The notes beneath the pieces are model-generated. The model searched no databases. It was given only the letters and a program-made list of their open reading frames with translations, and was not told the origin of the DNA. 25,425 nucleotides of DNA from a virus. The translations under genes were made by a program, and so were the position numbers. The stretch covers positions 1 through 25,425 of the IMG/VR virus record IMGVR_UViG_3300045912_000040; one strand, 5' to 3'. Of this stretch, positions 16,542 through 23,940 are shown piece by piece. Each line of letters opens with the position of its first letter. Positions within the stretch are counted from its first letter, which is position 1.

Positions 16542-16774
16542 TAGAGTAACTCCTCGGCCTGTTCTTTATTTTTCCTCTTAGGGCTTTGTTTTTTAGCCAC
16601 TACAGAATCTTCTAGAGTTTCTTCTTTTGGTAAAGCCACTTCAATAAAAACCTCTGCCACGCCTCGTCTAATCCAGCGATCAGCCGAGCCCGGGGTAGTG
16701 ATATCGTACACTTTACCTTTTTCAAAAGCGAGTTCTCCGCTGATGTAGGCGTCTTGGATAAACTTCAATTTCAT
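16541..16774 (-). CDS. Small head-module protein
   Basis: A 77-residue protein. The first ~45 residues (MKLKFIQDAYISG, KGKVYDITTPGSADRWIRRG, VAEVFIE) match a small phage protein type commonly found beside capsid and connector genes. In these a short beta motif carries a bulky residue near an RGVAE end. The C-terminal 30 residues are Lys/Glu-rich and probably disordered. Its function is not known to me; it may help head assembly. The ATG at 16774 has a strong GGGAGG site, and its stop overlaps the portal start (TAATG). Confidence 0.7.
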   Translation of the reverse strand: MKLKFIQDAYISGELAFEKGKVYDITTPGSADRWIRRGVAEVFIEVALPKEETLEDSVVAKKQSPKRKNKEQAEELL

Positions 16775-16782
16775 TTTGACCT

Positions 16783-16813
16783 CCCTTAAAAACGAAGGGG
16801 GCTTATAGCCCCC
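16783..16813 (-). terminator. Intrinsic terminator after the head accessory gene
   Basis: Perfect 7-bp GC-rich stem GGGGGCT (16797-16803) and AGCCCCC (16807-16813) with a 3-nt loop, followed on the minus strand by CTTCGTTTTTAA. It lies between the head accessory gene and the 77-residue gene, so portal and fibre genes would receive only read-through transcript from the capsid genes. Confidence 0.72.
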
Positions 16814-16822
16814 ATCCGATTA

Positions 16823-16842
16823 TTCTAAATTTCAGTTTAGAA
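16823..16842 (-). repeat. Stem-loop at the 3' end of the head accessory gene
   Basis: Perfect 7-bp inverted repeat TTCTAAA (16823-16829) and TTTAGAA (16836-16842) with a 6-nt loop, directly adjoining the stop codon at 16843 and upstream of the intrinsic terminator in transcript order. It is AU-rich and probably weak; a protective 3' structure is the simplest reading. Confidence 0.4.
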
Positions 16843-17331
16843 TTAAAGTGCCTCAGCGTATGCAGGGGCATATCGCACGTTAGACAAAACATACATTGTT
16901 GAAGCCAGTTTAGCCGCCCCAGCGTCTGCGATGTCTACAGATACGTATTTGAATCCGCCGTCAACGTCGAGTTCTTCAGCCAATACTTCAATAACAGCAA
17001 TTCCAGCCGCTCCGCCCAATTGAGTAGAGAGGTCTTTCAAAGCCGCTTTTGAAGTAGGGACAATCTTTGTGAATACAGTAGCAGAGCCAGCTTTCACATA
17101 GATTGGGTTATCAGACTCAAGGTTTTTAGAGTTTCCTGAAACAGGAGCGTCGTGCTGACGAAGAGTCAGTTGAACAGTAGCTCCAGTAGAAGCTCCACCT
17201 TGAAATACAATAGCAACTCTGTCACCTTTTTCGAGAGAAATTCTCTCGCCAGTGATAGCTGCCGCATTTAGATCCACGCCAACTGGGTGAGCCAGCTTTA
17301 GACCTTGTTTTTCTGCCAGTAAATGATTCAT
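16843..17331 (-). CDS. Probable head decoration / accessory capsid protein
   Basis: A 162-residue beta-rich protein directly after the major capsid gene: ISLEKGDRVAIVFQGGASTGATVQLTLRQHDA, a central VKAGSATVFTKIVP, and a long C-terminal beta segment with IAVIEVLAEELDVDGGFKYVSVDI ending in VRYAPAYAEAL. Lengths and placement fit a head decoration or stabilisation protein expressed at levels near the capsid protein. I do not recognise a named family with certainty. The ATG at 17331 follows an AAGGAG site. It is bounded by a stem-loop upstream (17355-17378) and a terminator downstream. Confidence 0.65.
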   Translation of the reverse strand: MNHLLAEKQGLKLAHPVGVDLNAAAITGERISLEKGDRVAIVFQGGASTGATVQLTLRQHDAPVSGNSKNLESDNPIYVKAGSATVFTKIVPTSKAALKDLSTQLGGAAGIAVIEVLAEELDVDGGFKYVSVDIADAGAAKLASTMYVLSNVRYAPAYAEAL

Positions 17332-17354
17332 GTTAATCTCCTTAAAATTTAGTT

Positions 17355-17378
17355 GAGGCCAGACTTATGTCCGGCCTC
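17355..17378 (-). repeat. Stem-loop after the major capsid gene
   Basis: Ten-base arms at 17355-17364 and 17369-17378 with a 4-nt loop. As minus-strand RNA all ten positions pair (one G-U); as plus-strand RNA one pair becomes A-C, so the structure favours the minus transcript. It has no clear U-tract and is followed by the ribosome site of the next gene. It is more likely an mRNA-stabilising or attenuating hairpin than a full terminator. Confidence 0.6.
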
Positions 17379-17390
17379 GTTATTACTTAA

Positions 17391-18662
17391 TTACGCTCGG
17401 TCCTCAAGAGTTACAAACGCTGACATATCGTAAGCGCCAAACTCAGTTCTCACTGGAGCTTTGAATGGGCACTGACCTGCAATTCTCATAGAGAATCGGA
17501 AAGCAGTTTCCGCTGTGTCAAAGTAAATGTGAGTTGAGATATCTTGCTTAACGCCAGTTGTTTTAACCGCAGAGTAGTAGTAGCTGAGGTCAACAAGCAT
17601 GATGTCACCTTCGTCACCAACGGCTTTAACCGCACCCATCATTGGCATGAGAGGACGACCGAAAAGTGTTCCGTAAGGGGCAACATCAAGGCCAGTAGGC
17701 GGCAAGTAAATTGGAGAGTTGTCAGTAAACTTCATCAAACGAAGTTGAGGAAGGATAGCTGGGTTTACAATCCAAACTGCACGTTGCAAAGACAGAGGCA
17801 AAATACGGCCCAACATCTTATTTACGTTCTCGAAAATAACAGTGTCGGCTGGCTGTCCAGTTTCTTTAGCTACACGAAATTTGAAACCAGAGTTCAATAC
17901 TCCCAAAGGCTGACCCGCGCCAGTTCCGGCGATGATTGCGTTGTTCACTTTGTTTACCATTGCCGCTGGAGCCTCAGCGCGAACCCATGATTCCAAAGCT
18001 GGAGCATCCTCAAGCAACTCTTCAGTCACTCGAACCATTGCAGTCAGCTTGTGGAGTCTCATAGACATATCGCCGAACTTAGTTTTTGACTCGCGGTATT
18101 GAGAAGCTTCACCTTCCCAGTAAGCTTGAATTCCAGAGCCATCCCACGGTGCCACTTCATAAGTGGGCAATACCAACTGATTAGAAGTAGTTTGGAACTG
18201 ACGAGTACGAGAAAGCAAAGACTCATCTCCAGTTACTTTACGTTGGATTTCAGTTCTAAAATCCGCAGGAATCAAGAACCCCCCATCCTCGCCGACTTTT
18301 TCTTGATGTCCGCCTTGGATGGTTAATCGCTTGTCAATTCTTCCGCTCGCCGCACCTGCGACAGCACGGAAAAATTCTCCGGCGTGGCTGAATCCGCCTT
18401 TTGGGTCCAAAGTGCGTCGATCAGTACCAACTTCAACTTTGTTCTCCGCTGGAGCTACTTTACGAACTGAAACAGAGGCTTGTGCGCTCATTGCTTCAAT
18501 TTTCTCTTTTGTTTCGATCTGTTTTTTCAAGCTCTCAAACTCTTCAGACAAAGAATTGATTTGCTCTACAGATTCGTCATCGTACTGTTCCAAAGCTTTA
18601 TACTCTTCAAGCTTCGCAACAATCGCGCTCAGTCGCGCTTTCATTTCTTCAATAGTTTTCAT
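17391..18662 (-). CDS. Major capsid protein, HK97 fold
   Basis: A 423-residue Phage_capsid-family protein. The first ~75 residues form a charged coiled coil (EEMKARLSAIVAKLEEY and on), the delta/scaffold domain removed by the protease in this group. The mature part begins near RRTLDPKGGFSHAGEFFRAV. It includes GGFLIPADFRTEIQRK, LPTYEVAPWDGSG, AVWIVNPAILPQLRLMKF and GRPLMPMMG, followed by GDIMLVDLSYYYSAV. It self-assembles into the icosahedral shell. The ATG at 18662 has an AGAGGAGA site. It follows the ClpP-type protease gene and precedes a probable decoration gene. Confidence 0.96.
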   Translation of the reverse strand: MKTIEEMKARLSAIVAKLEEYKALEQYDDESVEQINSLSEEFESLKKQIETKEKIEAMSAQASVSVRKVAPAENKVEVGTDRRTLDPKGGFSHAGEFFRAVAGAASGRIDKRLTIQGGHQEKVGEDGGFLIPADFRTEIQRKVTGDESLLSRTRQFQTTSNQLVLPTYEVAPWDGSGIQAYWEGEASQYRESKTKFGDMSMRLHKLTAMVRVTEELLEDAPALESWVRAEAPAAMVNKVNNAIIAGTGAGQPLGVLNSGFKFRVAKETGQPADTVIFENVNKMLGRILPLSLQRAVWIVNPAILPQLRLMKFTDNSPIYLPPTGLDVAPYGTLFGRPLMPMMGAVKAVGDEGDIMLVDLSYYYSAVKTTGVKQDISTHIYFDTAETAFRFSMRIAGQCPFKAPVRTEFGAYDMSAFVTLEDRA

Positions 18663-18718
18663 GTTATCTCCTCTATTTAAAAAAATCGGGCCGCTGCGCG
18701 TGCTGCGAGCTAATATCC

Positions 18719-19414
18719 CTATTTGTTTTTCCTAATAAACTCTTCAATTTTAGCCCGAACAACTTTGTCCCGAGTGGACAAATTTTTAGGGGCCCTAGTA
18801 ATCCATGTCGCTCTGTCCAAAACACTTGCCGCAATCCGCACATCGCTTTCTATGACTCGATCGGCAAACCCAATTTCAACCGCTTCTTCAGCATTTAGCC
18901 AAGTTTCTTTCTCGACCATGTCTCGGATCTCAGCACGAGGCTTTTTGGTCTTCTTAGTGTAAAGAGAGATAAGCTGCTCGTCGATGCTTTCAAGTCTTTC
19001 AATAACTCGCTCAAGTTCAAAGGAATTGCCAAATGCCATAGTCCAAGACTTATGGACCATGAACTGGGCGCCTTCGCCCATAATAATCTCGTCCCCAGCA
19101 AGCGCAATGACAGAGGCAATTGAGGCAGCTAGTCCGTCAATGTAAACTGTCTTTTTTGCGGGGTGTTGTTTGAGCTGATTATAGATAGCGTAGCCTTCAA
19201 AAACATCCCCGCCAGGGCTATTTAGCCTAAGCTCAATCTCTTTTACATTGGGCGATAGTTTTTTAAGTTCTTCAGAAAATTGTTTTGCTGAAATGGAGTC
19301 TTCCCATATCGAAGCGCCAATGGCCCCGTAAATGTAAACTTCAGCCTTCTTGTCGGACTTAGCCTCAATTCTGAAGGCTTTTTTACTTAAGGGAAAATCA
19401 ATCAACTTGGACAT
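18719..19414 (-). CDS. Prohead protease, ClpP (S14) type
   Basis: A 231-residue serine peptidase of the ClpP/SppA-like group used as phage head maturation protease. Motifs: NSPGGDVFEG (SPGG at 66-69), the nucleophile in DGLAASIASVIALAG (Ser98), the catalytic His in FMVHKSW (His121), and ETWLNAEEAVEIGFADRVI near the C-terminus, the usual third-residue region. It would trim the capsid protein's N-terminal delta domain during assembly. The ATG at 19414 has a GGAGGGG site. It is about the normal length for a stand-alone head protease, not fused to a scaffold. Confidence 0.93.
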   Translation of the reverse strand: MSKLIDFPLSKKAFRIEAKSDKKAEVYIYGAIGASIWEDSISAKQFSEELKKLSPNVKEIELRLNSPGGDVFEGYAIYNQLKQHPAKKTVYIDGLAASIASVIALAGDEIIMGEGAQFMVHKSWTMAFGNSFELERVIERLESIDEQLISLYTKKTKKPRAEIRDMVEKETWLNAEEAVEIGFADRVIESDVRIAASVLDRATWITRAPKNLSTRDKVVRAKIEEFIRKNK

Positions 19415-19470
19415 TATGCGCCCCTCCAGATTCGAGGCTAACTATGTAAATTTTCCAAGTCAAAAGGAAA

Positions 19471-21153
19471 TTAAAGGAACCTAATCCCCCTCTCCTCGTA
19501 AACAATCCCTCGAGATTCATTAAGAAGGTATGTAGCAAGAGCCATTATGATCGAAATAACCGGGTCAATCTTAAGTTTTTCATGAGACTTTCGTGGATAT
19601 ACGTTGCCGTTGTGGTCTTCCTTGCAGACTACATTCCCCAGACACCACCTAAGAAGCGGGCTTCCGTTGTGTCTTACTTTCCCCTGCCTAATAAGAGCAT
19701 CCAGCCTTTTTGTGGGCTCTGAAAGGTTGGCCGTGTTCATGCGAAACTCAACTACATTGACGCCATGCTTCTCAAGTCTTTGCATAATCTCGGTTGCGTT
19801 CCAGCGATCTGCATTGAGGTCCGTGACTCTGTAGTCTCTGCAAATTCCCATGATTTCATTAAAAATGTCGTCGTAGCTTATAGCCTCGCCTTTGGTTTGA
19901 ATAAGATGGCCTTGGCCTATGCAATTATCATAAAGGGCGTTCTTAGTATCCTTCACAGTTTGCTCTGGAATGAACGATCGGTCGAAGATGTAGTAAATGT
20001 CGCCCTTCTTAAAAACAATCGCAACGGAGGTCAAATCCACTTTACTGGCAACGTCCAGGCCAAGCACACAAGGCTGTTTCTTAAAGTCAGACATTTTAAG
20101 ATTTGGGTCAGCGCATAGGTCCCATTTATTTATATCAAAAAAAGCCTTTGCCTCACTTAGCCAAATATTAAGGTGCTTAACTTTAAAGTTCGCCAAATCT
20201 GAGGGGACTTCTTGGGCTTTTTGGGCCTTTTCAGCGAAAGTAATTGCATCGACAGATATTCCATAGTTCGGATTAGCTTTCCTCCAAGTGACCTCGTCAA
20301 ATATGTCGTCGCCTTCGTCCGCACAATATACCGCAGAGAAGAAAGACTCAGCCCCAACCTCGCCAAGGGCCACACGCTTTGCATATTGGCTTTGAGAGTA
20401 CCCTACGCCCTCTATGTCAAATCCAGCGGTTGTAATGCAAAATAGAAGCGAATCTGTACGTTTTGACATACCTGATGCGACGACATCGAACAGGCTTCTT
20501 GAAACACTGTGTAATTCATCTATTATTGCTAAGATATCATTAAGGCCATCAAGTCCCTTACTCTGACTCGACATTGCCCTGACCACCGAGTTGGACTTGG
20601 GGTGAATAATTTTATGGGCCAATACTCTTGTCCCTGTCGCCTTTCGATAGGCAGCATTTTTATCGGCCATAGCCCGAGCCGCATCAAGGACAATCCTAGC
20701 TTGGTCCACTTTAGTCGCAAAGGTAGAGATTACGTTCCCCGCTGGGTTATCCAAAGATAGAAAGTAAAGTGCTGCGGCAGAAAGAATTGTCGACTTACCG
20801 TTTCCCCTTGGGACTTCGAGATGGGCCGTTCGGTATCTTCTAAATCCAGTTACTGGGTTTTTAAATCCCATAATATTCATCATGGCCCATTTCTGCCATG
20901 GCTCATATTTGATATTAGGCGTTTCCCAGGTTCCAATAACGTGCTCAAACTTTTGGGTTAGTCTTAGGTATTTCTCTGCCCATTCAGCCTCGAAAGGGTA
21001 TTTGCCTTCTTTGAGGTCATTTAAATACCTATTACAAGCGCCAATAATGTAAATTGACGCTGGAATTTTACCGCTAACAACATCAAGGGCATATTGGTGG
21101 CCTTCGTAGCAGTTGGGGTATTTTAATTTATCAAAGGGATTATTCCCATTCAT
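19471..21153 (-). CDS. terL: Terminase large subunit
   Basis: A 560-residue packaging motor of the Phage_Terminase family. The ATPase domain has Walker A VPRGNGKST (about residues 114-122) and Walker B DILAIIDELHS (Asp212-Glu213). The RNase H-like nuclease begins at CVLGLDVASKVDLTSVAIVF, with a later acidic DLNADRWNATEIMQRL and the end near DPVISIIMALATYLL. I prefer the ATG at 21153 (MNGNNPFDKL), which overlaps the TerS gene by 14 bp, over a TTG at 21207 that would add 18 residues and a 68-bp overlap. It translocates DNA into the prohead and cuts the concatemer. The subgroup (cos or pac) cannot be decided by eye, but P27-type TerS partners often go with cos packaging. Confidence 0.95.
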   Translation of the reverse strand: MNGNNPFDKLKYPNCYEGHQYALDVVSGKIPASIYIIGACNRYLNDLKEGKYPFEAEWAEKYLRLTQKFEHVIGTWETPNIKYEPWQKWAMMNIMGFKNPVTGFRRYRTAHLEVPRGNGKSTILSAAALYFLSLDNPAGNVISTFATKVDQARIVLDAARAMADKNAAYRKATGTRVLAHKIIHPKSNSVVRAMSSQSKGLDGLNDILAIIDELHSVSRSLFDVVASGMSKRTDSLLFCITTAGFDIEGVGYSQSQYAKRVALGEVGAESFFSAVYCADEGDDIFDEVTWRKANPNYGISVDAITFAEKAQKAQEVPSDLANFKVKHLNIWLSEAKAFFDINKWDLCADPNLKMSDFKKQPCVLGLDVASKVDLTSVAIVFKKGDIYYIFDRSFIPEQTVKDTKNALYDNCIGQGHLIQTKGEAISYDDIFNEIMGICRDYRVTDLNADRWNATEIMQRLEKHGVNVVEFRMNTANLSEPTKRLDALIRQGKVRHNGSPLLRWCLGNVVCKEDHNGNVYPRKSHEKLKIDPVISIIMALATYLLNESRGIVYEERGIRFL

Positions 21154-21493
21154 CCTTATCTTCTTCCTTTGTGCTTTCTCCAGAGTCTTTAACAAGTGCG
21201 ATTCCAAGCATCTTGCAGTAGTTCCTAATTTCTCCCCGGCAGCGATTAAGCTGATTTACTTCAGGCGTAATTCGTTGCTGCTCGCCATTACGCCCGACAG
21301 AGACATAGGTGTAGCCGTCAAACTCAATAATACTCTGAAGCTTATGATACTCTACATAGAGGTCACATAGAATCTCAAGTTGGTGTAAGTGGACTTCCTT
21401 AAAATTAGGCCGCTCCATAACCTCTGGAAGAAATATATTCCAGTATTTCTTAAAGACAGGCTCCTCTTTGGGGCTTTTATATTTAGGCTTCAT
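21140..21493 (-). CDS. terS: Terminase small subunit, P27-like
   Basis: A 117-residue protein directly before TerL. It begins with FKKYWNIFLPEVMERPNFKEVHLHQLEILCDLYVEYHKLQ, then TYVSVGRNGEQQRITPEVNQLNRCRGEIRNYCKMLGI, and ends in an acidic tail. The pairing of a helical Y..Y region with ITPEVNQL....EIRNYCKMLGI is characteristic of P27/Terminase_4 small subunits, which bind DNA at the packaging site and stimulate TerL. The ATG at 21493 forms an ATGA overlap with the upstream gene. Confidence 0.85.
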   Translation of the reverse strand: MKPKYKSPKEEPVFKKYWNIFLPEVMERPNFKEVHLHQLEILCDLYVEYHKLQSIIEFDGYTYVSVGRNGEQQRITPEVNQLNRCRGEIRNYCKMLGIALVKDSGESTKEEDKDEWE

Positions 21494-21831
21494 TTATATG
21501 TCCCGGTCGATTCCACAAATGCAATAGCGTCTAAAAGAATATTGTTCCTATGCGCTTGTCCGGAAGGATTACACCTGTAAGTTTCCATAAAGCTTTCTTG
21601 CGTAGAGTGGTCTGTGAGCCAATATCCATTTGGTTTGCCAGTAGGACTTGAGAACCACTTCTGAAGAAAAGAAAGAAGATGGTCTTCTTCTTCCTTACTT
21701 ATTAAGCCCTTTTTTACTAAGGTGTCAGAAGAGAAATGGCACAGCCCAAAGCCTATTATGCCCCCATAAGTAAATTTGGATCTAACTTCTAAAGTCATCC
21801 ACATAATTTCAACCAGTCTATCGGCAGTCAT
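21490..21831 (-). CDS. Hypothetical protein between helicase and TerS
   Basis: A 113-residue protein that I do not recognise. It has an amphipathic N-terminus (RLVEIMWMTLEVRSK), a Gly-rich YGGIIGFGLCHFSSD, a charged helix ISKEEEDHLLSFLQKWF, and a polar C-terminal half with YWLTDHSTQES and RCNPSGQAHRN. It carries two Cys and several His, but these are not spaced like a common zinc finger. It is translationally coupled on both sides by ATGA overlaps, to the helicase upstream and TerS downstream. Coupling suggests a packaging- or replication-linked role, but this is inference. Confidence 0.75.
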   Translation of the reverse strand: MTADRLVEIMWMTLEVRSKFTYGGIIGFGLCHFSSDTLVKKGLISKEEEDHLLSFLQKWFSSPTGKPNGYWLTDHSTQESFMETYRCNPSGQAHRNNILLDAIAFVESTGTYK

Positions 21832-23438
21832 AATAAATCCCCTTCATCTTGCTCGATAGTCATTACTTTTTTATTCTGAGATGGACTATCGGGTTTTTTG
21901 GTTTTGGTCTTTTTTATCCCCAGCTTCTCTAAATCTAAAGTCCTAACATACTCGACGAATTTCATATTGGGCTGGATAAATACATCTTTAGTTTTATCAT
22001 CCTCCGAATATACGGCAGTGCCTAGCTTATACTTATTCATAAAGTAAAAAGACTCTAAGAAATTAGTTACTGACTTTCTTTGAACTCCCTTGAGCCCTGA
22101 CCTAACCGCCGCAGATAGTTTAAAAGGGTCCCCGTCGCCTTTGTACCCAATGACCAAATAATCAAATATCTCTCTTTTCCAGTTAGAAAGTGAATCAAGG
22201 GTAATTTTATAGAAATACTCTTCCTTGTAAGGCATAGTGCGGGAGTATTTAGGAGTCCTGTTTATAATGTAATGTCCGAATCTGGCGACTATATCCTTGT
22301 AGTCCCCTCTTAGGTGTAAAAATCCCTTCGCTATGTCGTCCATTTCTTCCTCGCTCATAGCCTCTCTGAGGGGCGTCTCCGTTATTTCTACAACACTATA
22401 TCTTCGGTCGTCCGGCTCTATTCCTAGTAGATCGGTATCATTGCAGGTTATGGCAAGACTTGCGGAGTTTACCTTTGTTTTTGCATCTTGGCCCTTGCCT
22501 TCGATAGACACCAAGGGGTTAAGAATCCTTTTTAGTTTATTTTTAGCCTCAAGAGTAATTAAGGAAACTTCGTCAGCATGGAGAAGTCTTTTTTGGTACA
22601 TATTTCCAGTAAACTTGTCTTCAAAGAAAGCCTGGGTCACTTTCTCTACTTGTTCCGGCCCAATTAAGGCAGAAACCAAACTTAAAAATATGTCTTTCCC
22701 GATCCCCCTTTTACCCGTCAATACCAATGCGGTGTCCGCACGGTCTGTAATTGCCCAGTAAAGCCAATCTAAAACAAACTCACGGGCCTTAGTCAGAGGG
22801 AAAAGGTGTTTTAGGAATCTATCAATTTTTGGGTGTATTTCAGGACTAACGTCCATTTTAAGCCAATACGGCCTCGGGCAAAGATTTATACAGGTTAACA
22901 TCTGCCCCGCATATTCCGCCTTATACATAAAGTCGGTGTTCTTAAACTCATACACAAATCTAATATGATATTTAGGGTTGGCCGCAATATCTTCTGGCCT
23001 TAGCCCCATAGAAAGCAGATATGACCTCGGGTGTATTTCAGTAAGGATCTGCTCGTTTTTCTCATCTATCATGTAAATAGCATCCACAAGCGAGGATGCC
23101 CTGGAGCCAACATCATAATAAGGCGTTACTTTGGAATAAAGCTCTGAGAAGTCCTGGCCAGTTGTAGAAGACTCTGGGGCTTTCTTATCGCTTACCGCTG
23201 CAACCTCTTTTAGAAGCGGGTACAGCAAGGAATATTTCTTATCCATCCTAATAGTGGCCAGCTTAAATTTTATGTCAGATGGTATAGAGTCAGGATATTC
23301 TTGGGCCAAAAGAGCCTTTAGTAATTTCTCCGGGCTGGGATACGAGGTGCCTTCAGTATGATATCTTTTACCATCAAATCCCCGATATCCTAAAGATTCT
23401 AGGGCATTTAAAAACAGCTCTTTCTCTTTTTCCGACAT
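21828..23438 (-). CDS. SF3/D5-like replicative helicase (primase-helicase C-terminal type)
   Basis: A 536-residue protein. The N-terminal ~200 residues may be a primase-associated or loading region. The ATPase has Walker A TGKRGIGKD (242-249), Walker B LLHADEVSL (Asp289-Glu290), motif C SASLAITCNDTDLLGIEPDDRRYS (sensor Asn333, Arg345-346) and a winged C-terminal region, matching SF3/D5 helicases like the DUF5906 group. No primase catalytic domain is evident, so priming may be by another gene. I chose the ATG at 23438 because a GGAG site lies 6 nt upstream, over a TTG two codons earlier inside that spacing. It would unwind phage DNA at an origin. It stops in an ATGA overlap with the next gene. 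Confidence 0.9.
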   Translation of the reverse strand: MSEKEKELFLNALESLGYRGFDGKRYHTEGTSYPSPEKLLKALLAQEYPDSIPSDIKFKLATIRMDKKYSLLYPLLKEVAAVSDKKAPESSTTGQDFSELYSKVTPYYDVGSRASSLVDAIYMIDEKNEQILTEIHPRSYLLSMGLRPEDIAANPKYHIRFVYEFKNTDFMYKAEYAGQMLTCINLCPRPYWLKMDVSPEIHPKIDRFLKHLFPLTKAREFVLDWLYWAITDRADTALVLTGKRGIGKDIFLSLVSALIGPEQVEKVTQAFFEDKFTGNMYQKRLLHADEVSLITLEAKNKLKRILNPLVSIEGKGQDAKTKVNSASLAITCNDTDLLGIEPDDRRYSVVEITETPLREAMSEEEMDDIAKGFLHLRGDYKDIVARFGHYIINRTPKYSRTMPYKEEYFYKITLDSLSNWKREIFDYLVIGYKGDGDPFKLSAAVRSGLKGVQRKSVTNFLESFYFMNKYKLGTAVYSEDDKTKDVFIQPNMKFVEYVRTLDLEKLGIKKTKTKKPDSPSQNKKVMTIEQDEGDLL

Positions 23439-23494
23439 AATCAACTCCGAATTTAGTAACTTGGTGTGGCCAAGATGCTACGAGGCCTTTAGAC

Positions 23495-23522
23495 TTGTCA
23501 ACTCTCGGCAATATGTTATTAT
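23495..23522 (+). promoter_or_regulatory. Candidate sigma70-type promoter on the plus strand
   Basis: TTGTCA (23495-23500) and TATTAT (23517-23522) are separated by 16 nt, each one mismatch from the -35/-10 consensus. Transcription would begin near 23529, run away from the helicase gene, and meet a strong hairpin terminator 40 nt later. The coupling of both signals on the strand without genes is what makes the promoter credible; the match alone would be weak. Confidence 0.4.
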
Positions 23523-23528
23523 TATTAA

Positions 23529-23604
23529 GTCTCTTAATCTTCTCGCGGAGATTTAGAACTTGGGGTAGTCCCTCAAAGGCCCAAACTTTTGAGGGACTTT
23601 TTTC
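23529..23604 (+). ncRNA. Candidate ~75-nt plus-strand small RNA
   Basis: A short transcript is implied between the plus-strand promoter at 23495-23522 and the intrinsic terminator at 23567-23604, antisense in direction to the phage's genes but not complementary to any coding sequence. It could fold a small stem around TCTC-GCG-GAGA (about 23540-23552) before the terminator stem. No ORF with a ribosome site is visible. It could be a regulatory RNA, an antisense control of the helicase leader, or a transcriptional by-product. No known RNA family is recognised. Confidence 0.35.
23567..23604 (+). terminator. Intrinsic terminator on the plus strand
   Basis: Perfect 11-bp stem AGTCCCTCAAA (23567-23577) and TTTGAGGGACT (23588-23598), 10-nt loop, followed on the plus strand by five more T. 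On the minus strand the stem is not followed by a U-tract, so it is directional. No protein gene in the window ends here. Confidence 0.75.
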
Positions 23605-23606
23605 AC

Positions 23607-23622
23607 TAGAGTAAGTACTCTA
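23607..23622. repeat. 16-bp palindrome, possible operator
   Basis: TAGAGTA (23607-23613), two bases, then TACTCTA (23616-23622): a perfect inverted repeat too tight to be a good hairpin and so more like a dimeric protein-binding site. It lies 3 nt after the plus-strand terminator and upstream of the helicase gene on the minus strand. The regulator is unknown. Confidence 0.4.
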
Positions 23623-23724
23623 AAGTTGAAAAAGAAAAAAATGGCCTTTTTTTAGGTTATTCCCCAATAAAATCATAGAGTTAGGCCGATTTTTGCATTT
23701 CTATTTCTTTTTCTCGGCCCGGCC

Positions 23725-23758
23725 AAAAAAAAAAAATAAAAAATTTTTTTTATAAAAA
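23725..23758. other. A/T-run element, possible DNA-unwinding site
   Basis: Twelve A, one T, six A, eight T, then ATA and more A, with no G or C for over 30 bp. It directly follows a GC-rich GGCCCGGCC block. Such asymmetric A/T runs bend and melt easily and are found at origins. It is ~300 bp upstream of the helicase start. Origin function is inferred from base composition and neighbours only. Confidence 0.35.
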
Positions 23759-23902
23759 TGGGAAATATACTAATATACCTAGGTTTTTAAAATTCCTTAA
23801 TGATTTCGTGTATTTACAGCGAAAATTTGCTGATCCGTTAATAGTGAGTGATTTCAATAACTTACGAAGGCATTTTTTTGACCCCCTAAAATTAGCCCTA
23901 AT

Positions 23903-23917
23903 TGAGAATAATTATCA
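23903..23917. promoter_or_regulatory. Fur-like palindromic operator, copy 1
   Basis: TGAGAATAATTATCA matches the Fur 7-1-7 consensus TGATAATnATTATCA at 13 of 14 scored positions. Flanking AAT extends the dyad. It is 23 bp centre-to-centre from copy 2 and lies downstream of the metallopeptidase stop, upstream of the helicase on the minus strand. Either host Fur or a phage repressor with a similar site may bind. Confidence 0.55.
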
Positions 23918-23925
23918 ACTGTAAT

Positions 23926-23940
23926 TGAGAACAAATATCA
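23926..23940. promoter_or_regulatory. Fur-like palindromic operator, copy 2
   Basis: TGAGAACAAATATCA, 11 of 14 matches to the Fur 7-1-7 consensus, again preceded by AAT and followed by ATT. It is a weaker half of a tandem pair with copy 1, spaced about two helical turns, as is usual for cooperative sites. Confidence 0.45.

Noticed and set aside
17544-17990. A 148-codon plus-strand open frame inside the major capsid gene
   Set aside because: It lacks a ribosome site and recognisable motifs and lies entirely opposite conserved capsid sequence; it is a shadow frame.
18679-18712. A possible terminator between the protease and capsid genes
   Set aside because: There is a run of seven T on the minus strand, but the GC-rich stretch before it contains mostly a direct repeat (CGCAGC) and only a 3-5 bp imperfect stem.
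19415-19470. A promoter before the ClpP-type protease gene
   Set aside because: TTGACT is present on the minus strand, but no acceptable -10 hexamer lies at 15-19 nt spacing.
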